Origin: Pithys albifrons albifrons
Lineage: Eukaryota; Chordata; Aves; Passeriformes; Thamnophilidae
DNA length: 64,000 nt
Reading direction: 5' to 3'
NCBI RefSeq assembly: GCF_047495875.1
Contig: NC_092460.1
Span: 36,928,054-36,992,053, forward strand
In this document: piece after piece, positions 60,319-64,000 of the stretch
Layout: each line of letters opens with the position of its first letter
How positions within the stretch are numbered: position 1 is the first letter of the stretch
The notes under the pieces: model-generated
Told to the model about the DNA's origin: nothing
What the model saw: the letters and a program-made list of their open reading frames with translations, nothing else
Database searches by the model: none
Made by a program: the position numbers and the translations under genes

Positions 60319-63156
60319 TCTGGCAGCAGTGACCTTTATCTCATTTTCTGAGCTGAAACAAATAAGGACCTTTTTAAATACTTGCTGTGACTTAACTCTT
60401 ACTGTTCCGTTCTACAGTTGCAAGTGTTCTCTACGTTCACTTGATGATCTTCAATTCATTGTCAGCTTTTTCTTTGGGTTTAGCATTTTATTAAAACTCT
60501 TTCTAAGTTTCTTTCTGGGTAGATTCTTTGAAAAGAAGTGATTGCTTATATGCATGTTTTGCAGCCAGCACTCTGTTTATTGTTCAAAAGAATATGAGAA
60601 TAACTCACTATGTGAGCTAGAAGAGTAATAATTAACACTGATGTTCCTTTGTTTTAAATTGCTAACGTGCATGAAATTTCAGGAGTGATGTGTGAGGCAG
60701 TTACTTTTTACCTTTCTGACAATACTATTTGATGTGATTTACTCCGTTTTCCTCACAGCAATTACTGGGAGAGCTTTCAGAGGTAACTGAATTACTCTTC
60801 TGATATTGAATCTCAAAACTTACTCTTTTGTACTATGTAGTCACTAAATTCCATAGTGCATGCTTGGTTCTTTTTGTAGCAATGAAGTGGTGGGATGAAT
60901 GTGTGGATGTCCTCAAAAGATCTGGAGTTAAAAAAAGGAGTATAAAAAAAGAAATGTTAAATGTGATTCAAATATTCAATTGGCTTTTGGGCACTGTTCA
61001 ACAAAATCCAAAGTGAATGTCACTGTGACTTCGTCTGTAAATTCAGAATTTGAGTGATGCTTAGAGATTAATTTTTGTGTTCACTCCAGCAAGTTGTTTT
61101 GATGAGCCTTATGATTGCAGTACAACATGTCTTTGAAACTACTGCCGTAGCATCTGTTGAGAGCTACATGTAGTTTTTATCTATCACTTTTTCTGGATTA
61201 TGATTGTGGTGATGTGCAGTTGATGCCTTGCTTTGTAATGAATCCTCTCTATCATAAAAAAGTCCTTTTTCTTTGTATGTTTTTTTTAAGAAGGTCAAGG
61301 CACACATGAAGGTACATTGTGGGGATAACAGTCTAATAATTGAAATCTGTGAACAAGATTAAAAAATGGGAATATCATTAGAACATTTTTAGTATCTGTG
61401 AAATTTTTAAATTCATTAAGAAGATTTTGGATATAGCATGGTACATCTATATATCATAAATTATGGTTTATTTGCTACATACCTAGTAGGGCACTCTCTT
61501 TTCACCAAAGAGCAAATTTCATAAATATATTTATTCTGCCTGTTCTCTTTTGTACTGTGCCTTTCACTTTTCTTCTCATTTGACATTCTAAAAAGTATTT
61601 ATAGTCTTAACATTGAGAGAATAGAATACAGAAAAGTCAGTTGTGATTATTTTCTTTTATCTCCCCACAATGCACTGCACAAGGTAGACACAAAACAGTT
61701 GAGAGAGGAATGCCTTTGAACATCTAAATGCTAAGATAAAATAAGCGAACAATAATGTTTGTTTCAGTAACTGATTATTACAATTTAAGTGAAAAATTAT
61801 GTAAGGGGAATAAAAAACTGATTTCTTGGGCTTAATTTACTGGCCATAGAATCCGATGGGATAAGTCTTCTGCTGGTGTAACGTGATTGAGCTGCAGTGG
61901 TCCCAATTTACATTCTGTACAAAATGCCTTGTCCATCAGCTCGCCTTAACCGAGTTGGGGATTCCTGTAGAAGGGCAGTTGCTGACATTTAATGAAACTT
62001 TGATTGTTGTTAGGGCAGTGATCTGCTGCTCAGATTCTAACATATGGCTCCTACAAATATTTCCCGTATTGATCTGCTGTATACCCTCTGCCTCCAAGGA
62101 AATAGGGAAAGTTATTTCAGGAAGGAGCAATGAATCTGGGGAATGTACTCATCTATCTTCATACTAAAGTAAACAGACTTCTCATAACTAAGAAATGAGA
62201 CATCCTTATTGGGTAAACAAACTTTAATACTGAACTTTCAAGCTGTATTAGTCCAAAATTGCAGAGAGGGAACACTGTTAAACAGTGAGATATGGAGTTT
62301 GAACTGTTTGAAAGAAAAGGGTAGCATAGGTTGCTTATGGACTTGTCTGTCATTGGGATTGCTTTGAGAAAATACATGCACCTTCCTGTAACTGGTGCCA
62401 TTCTAAAGGCAAAGAAGAAGAAATTCCTTTCCAAAGTTATTCTTGAGACACCTGCTAGTTAGTTATTAGCAGCAAGATAACTTGCATGTTGTTAGAACTT
62501 TGCATGAAGGGATGGGAAAAGAAACAACAGCCCTATTCCAAGAATTGTGGAATTCCGGGATTGGTTGGTTTGTTTTTTTTTTTAATTGGATCATTGCATT
62601 GCGGTGATATGCAGTGATCACACTGATAGCTGAAAAGGTACAGCAGAATCAATAGGAGGAGAAACCCCTTAAATACTCTCTGCAGTTCAAGAAACAATGT
62701 GTTATCCTACCCCTAGTGACATTTGTAAGTTAAAACCTTAGCTGTGCTTAGATGTGGCCACTTGTGTTCATTTTTCACTGTCTTTTTATGTAACATCTCT
62801 AAAATACATATTTTGACAGTGGTCAGTAGTTCAGCAATTTTAATGCTATTAAAAAGCATCAGGTAAGAGAAGTTTGGGATTAAAAGCAATTTAATTTAGA
62901 GAATTCATCTGTTTGAAAGGAGAAAACATGATTCAGATGATTCCATTGCTGTGAGCTTTGTGTTCCACAGAGAAGGAAGTTGATGGCAAGCATTGATGCC
63001 AGATCAAGTTTTGGCAGTTTTTGGAACTATATCTGACAATTGAGATGCCTTTGTGTAATAAATGACAGCAGTTGGTGCAAAGCTTTCAAGCAGAAACCTG
63101 AGTTTGTCTGCAGTCCAAATTTTGTTGTTGAACTGATTTTCTCTGCATCTTTCCAG

Positions 63157-63394
63157 AAACAAAAGACGGACTATGTAGCAAAACAACCTGATCCAGTTCC
63201 TGCTACTCCTTCGCCACCTCCCACACCTGCTCCTGTCCCGGTGGCTGTCCCTCTCCCTCCCAATGCACCAGCTCCTATTCCAGTTCCCGTGCCCAAAGCA
63301 CCGGCAGCCGTCAGCCGCCAAAGCAGCACCTCCAGCGACAGCGGTGGGAGCGTTGCACGAGACACCCAGAGGCAGAAACAAATTCCTGTGGATC
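63157..63394 (+). CDS. EPS8: EPS8 coding exon 17, second proline-rich region, residues 609-687 plus 1 nt
   Basis: Begins KQKTDYVAKQPDPVPATPSP and runs through repeated PAPVPV/PAPIPV units (619-657). A serine-rich SSTSSDSGGSVARD segment and QIPVD follow. The S627-P and T631-P pair in SPPPTP aligns with residues reported in rodent Eps8 as ERK targets that control its actin-capping activity. The proline tract carries extra V/P residues compared with human (VPVAVPLPP, VPVPVPKAP). Acceptor CTTTCCAG, donor GTAAGT at 63395; the following R codon is split C|GN. GC-richer than the surrounding intron. Confidence 0.96.
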
Positions 63395-64000
63395 GTAAGT
63401 TTGCCTAAGAAACAATAGAAAAAATATTTCTCCCATTCCTGTGTGTTTTGCTTAATCCTAAAATTCCTTAAAATTGTGTTTCAGATAAAATGATTATGAA
63501 AAATTTAGTTTTAACCCTGTGTTTAAAATACAGATTTTCTGTGTTTTTTTGTTCTGACCCTCCATAGTCATATTGGTAAGTAGGGGCAAAACACTGACAC
63601 TTGTCACAGTCCTAAATTGTCTCCTTTTATGAATGTCAGGGATATCCAGTCAGTGGTTTTCAACACTAGAAATGCCCATGCTGATATTCTGGCTATGGAC
63701 ATTTTCCACCTAAACTCACGGTCACATTGCAACTAAATTGCTCTTAAAATTAGTAACACTGTTTTTACACTTGAGTTCATGAACATGCATATTTCTAGAT
63801 CACTTGCACCATTCTGAAACATGTATCCAAGGCTTGCAAGAGGACTTAACAGATCTGGCTGATGCATATTGCAATAGTGTTGTTGGAGACTCATGATCAG
63901 GTCCCCCTGACTTGGTCAAAGCAGCAGCAACTAGCAGGCCATGGAGCAGATTTTCATGGCCTTGTCTTATGAGGCAGCTCTTTAGCTGAAAAAATTTGGT
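63395..64000 (+). other. EPS8: EPS8 intron 17, 5' part, runs off window
   Basis: Opens with GTAAGT and has no acceptor within the window. The exons encoding the C-terminal actin-binding region and the 3' UTR must lie beyond 64000. No repeat is recognised. Confidence 0.9.

Larger units (their letters stand above)
55499..63156 (+). other. EPS8: EPS8 intron 16, 7.7 kb
   Basis: GT-AG. Contains an MIR/L2-like relic (57155-57290), a 12-bp minisatellite (58870-59031), a CCCTC-rich repeat (59096-59127) and a CR1 (59740-60318). The stretches 55499-57154, 57291-58869 and 60319-63156 show no exon or repeat that I recognise. Confidence 0.88.
16147..64000 (+). other. EPS8: EPS8 gene body, 5' UTR exon part through proline-rich exon; 3' end outside window
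   Basis: EPS8 is a cytoplasmic adaptor that links receptor tyrosine kinases to actin. With ABI1 and SOS1 it activates Rac, and with its C-terminal region it caps and bundles actin filaments, including in stereocilia and filopodia. Seventeen coding exons are seen, totalling 2062 coding bases (687 codons plus one base). All introns are GT-AG and all exon phases join cleanly. Domain order matches the human protein of 822 residues: PTB about 60-195, proline-rich linker about 209-222, helical middle region, SH3 about 535-590, second proline-rich segment about 619-657. The remaining roughly 135 residues (helical effector/actin-binding region) would be encoded to the right of base 64000. No frameshift or premature stop was seen. 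Orthology is by reading against known EPS8 sequence, not by search; confidence is very high. Confidence 0.97.

Overview
The window is vertebrate, almost certainly avian, nuclear DNA. It carries most of one gene on the + strand: EPS8 (epidermal growth factor receptor pathway substrate 8), an actin-capping and signalling adaptor. The assignment to birds rests on clear EPS8 orthology in a 64 kb intron-rich locus, several CR1 LINE 3' ends, and LTRs of types common in bird genomes. A reverse-transcriptase-bearing RTE-type LINE resembles AviRTE, which as I recall is restricted to a limited set of tropical bird lineages, so this may help narrow the species. Protein assignments come from reading translations against family knowledge; no database was searched.

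Layout. Bases 1-16146 contain no coding exon. They lie upstream of the splice acceptor of the start-codon exon, so they are probably the large 5'UTR intron of EPS8. They hold a minus-strand retroviral LTR (about 6138-6974) and a 5'-truncated minus-strand RTE LINE (9412-10569) with an 11-nt target-site duplication. The start codon is at 16176. Seventeen coding exons follow (16176-63394), all with GT-AG introns and matching phases. Together they encode 687 complete codons plus one base: a variable N-terminus, the PTB domain, a proline-rich linker, a helical middle region, the SH3 domain and the second proline-rich segment. The C-terminal actin-capping/bundling region (about 135 residues in the human protein) lies beyond the right edge.

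The introns hold nearly all the accessory content. Intron 2 (11.6 kb) has a CR1, two related solo LTRs, an ERVL-type LTR, a ~570 bp pure polypyrimidine minisatellite and a head-to-head CR1 pair. Intron 10 has an older CR1. Intron 13 has a 5S-rRNA-headed SINE whose tail matches the RTE element upstream. Intron 14 has a CR1. Intron 16 has an MIR/L2-like relic, a near-perfect 12-bp minisatellite and a long CR1 3' end.

The most interesting signal is the RTE LINE together with the 5S-derived SINE. They share a 42-bp 3' tail (36/42 identical by hand), and both are flanked by nearly intact target-site duplications. This fits a relatively young autonomous/non-autonomous retrotransposon partnership in this bird lineage.
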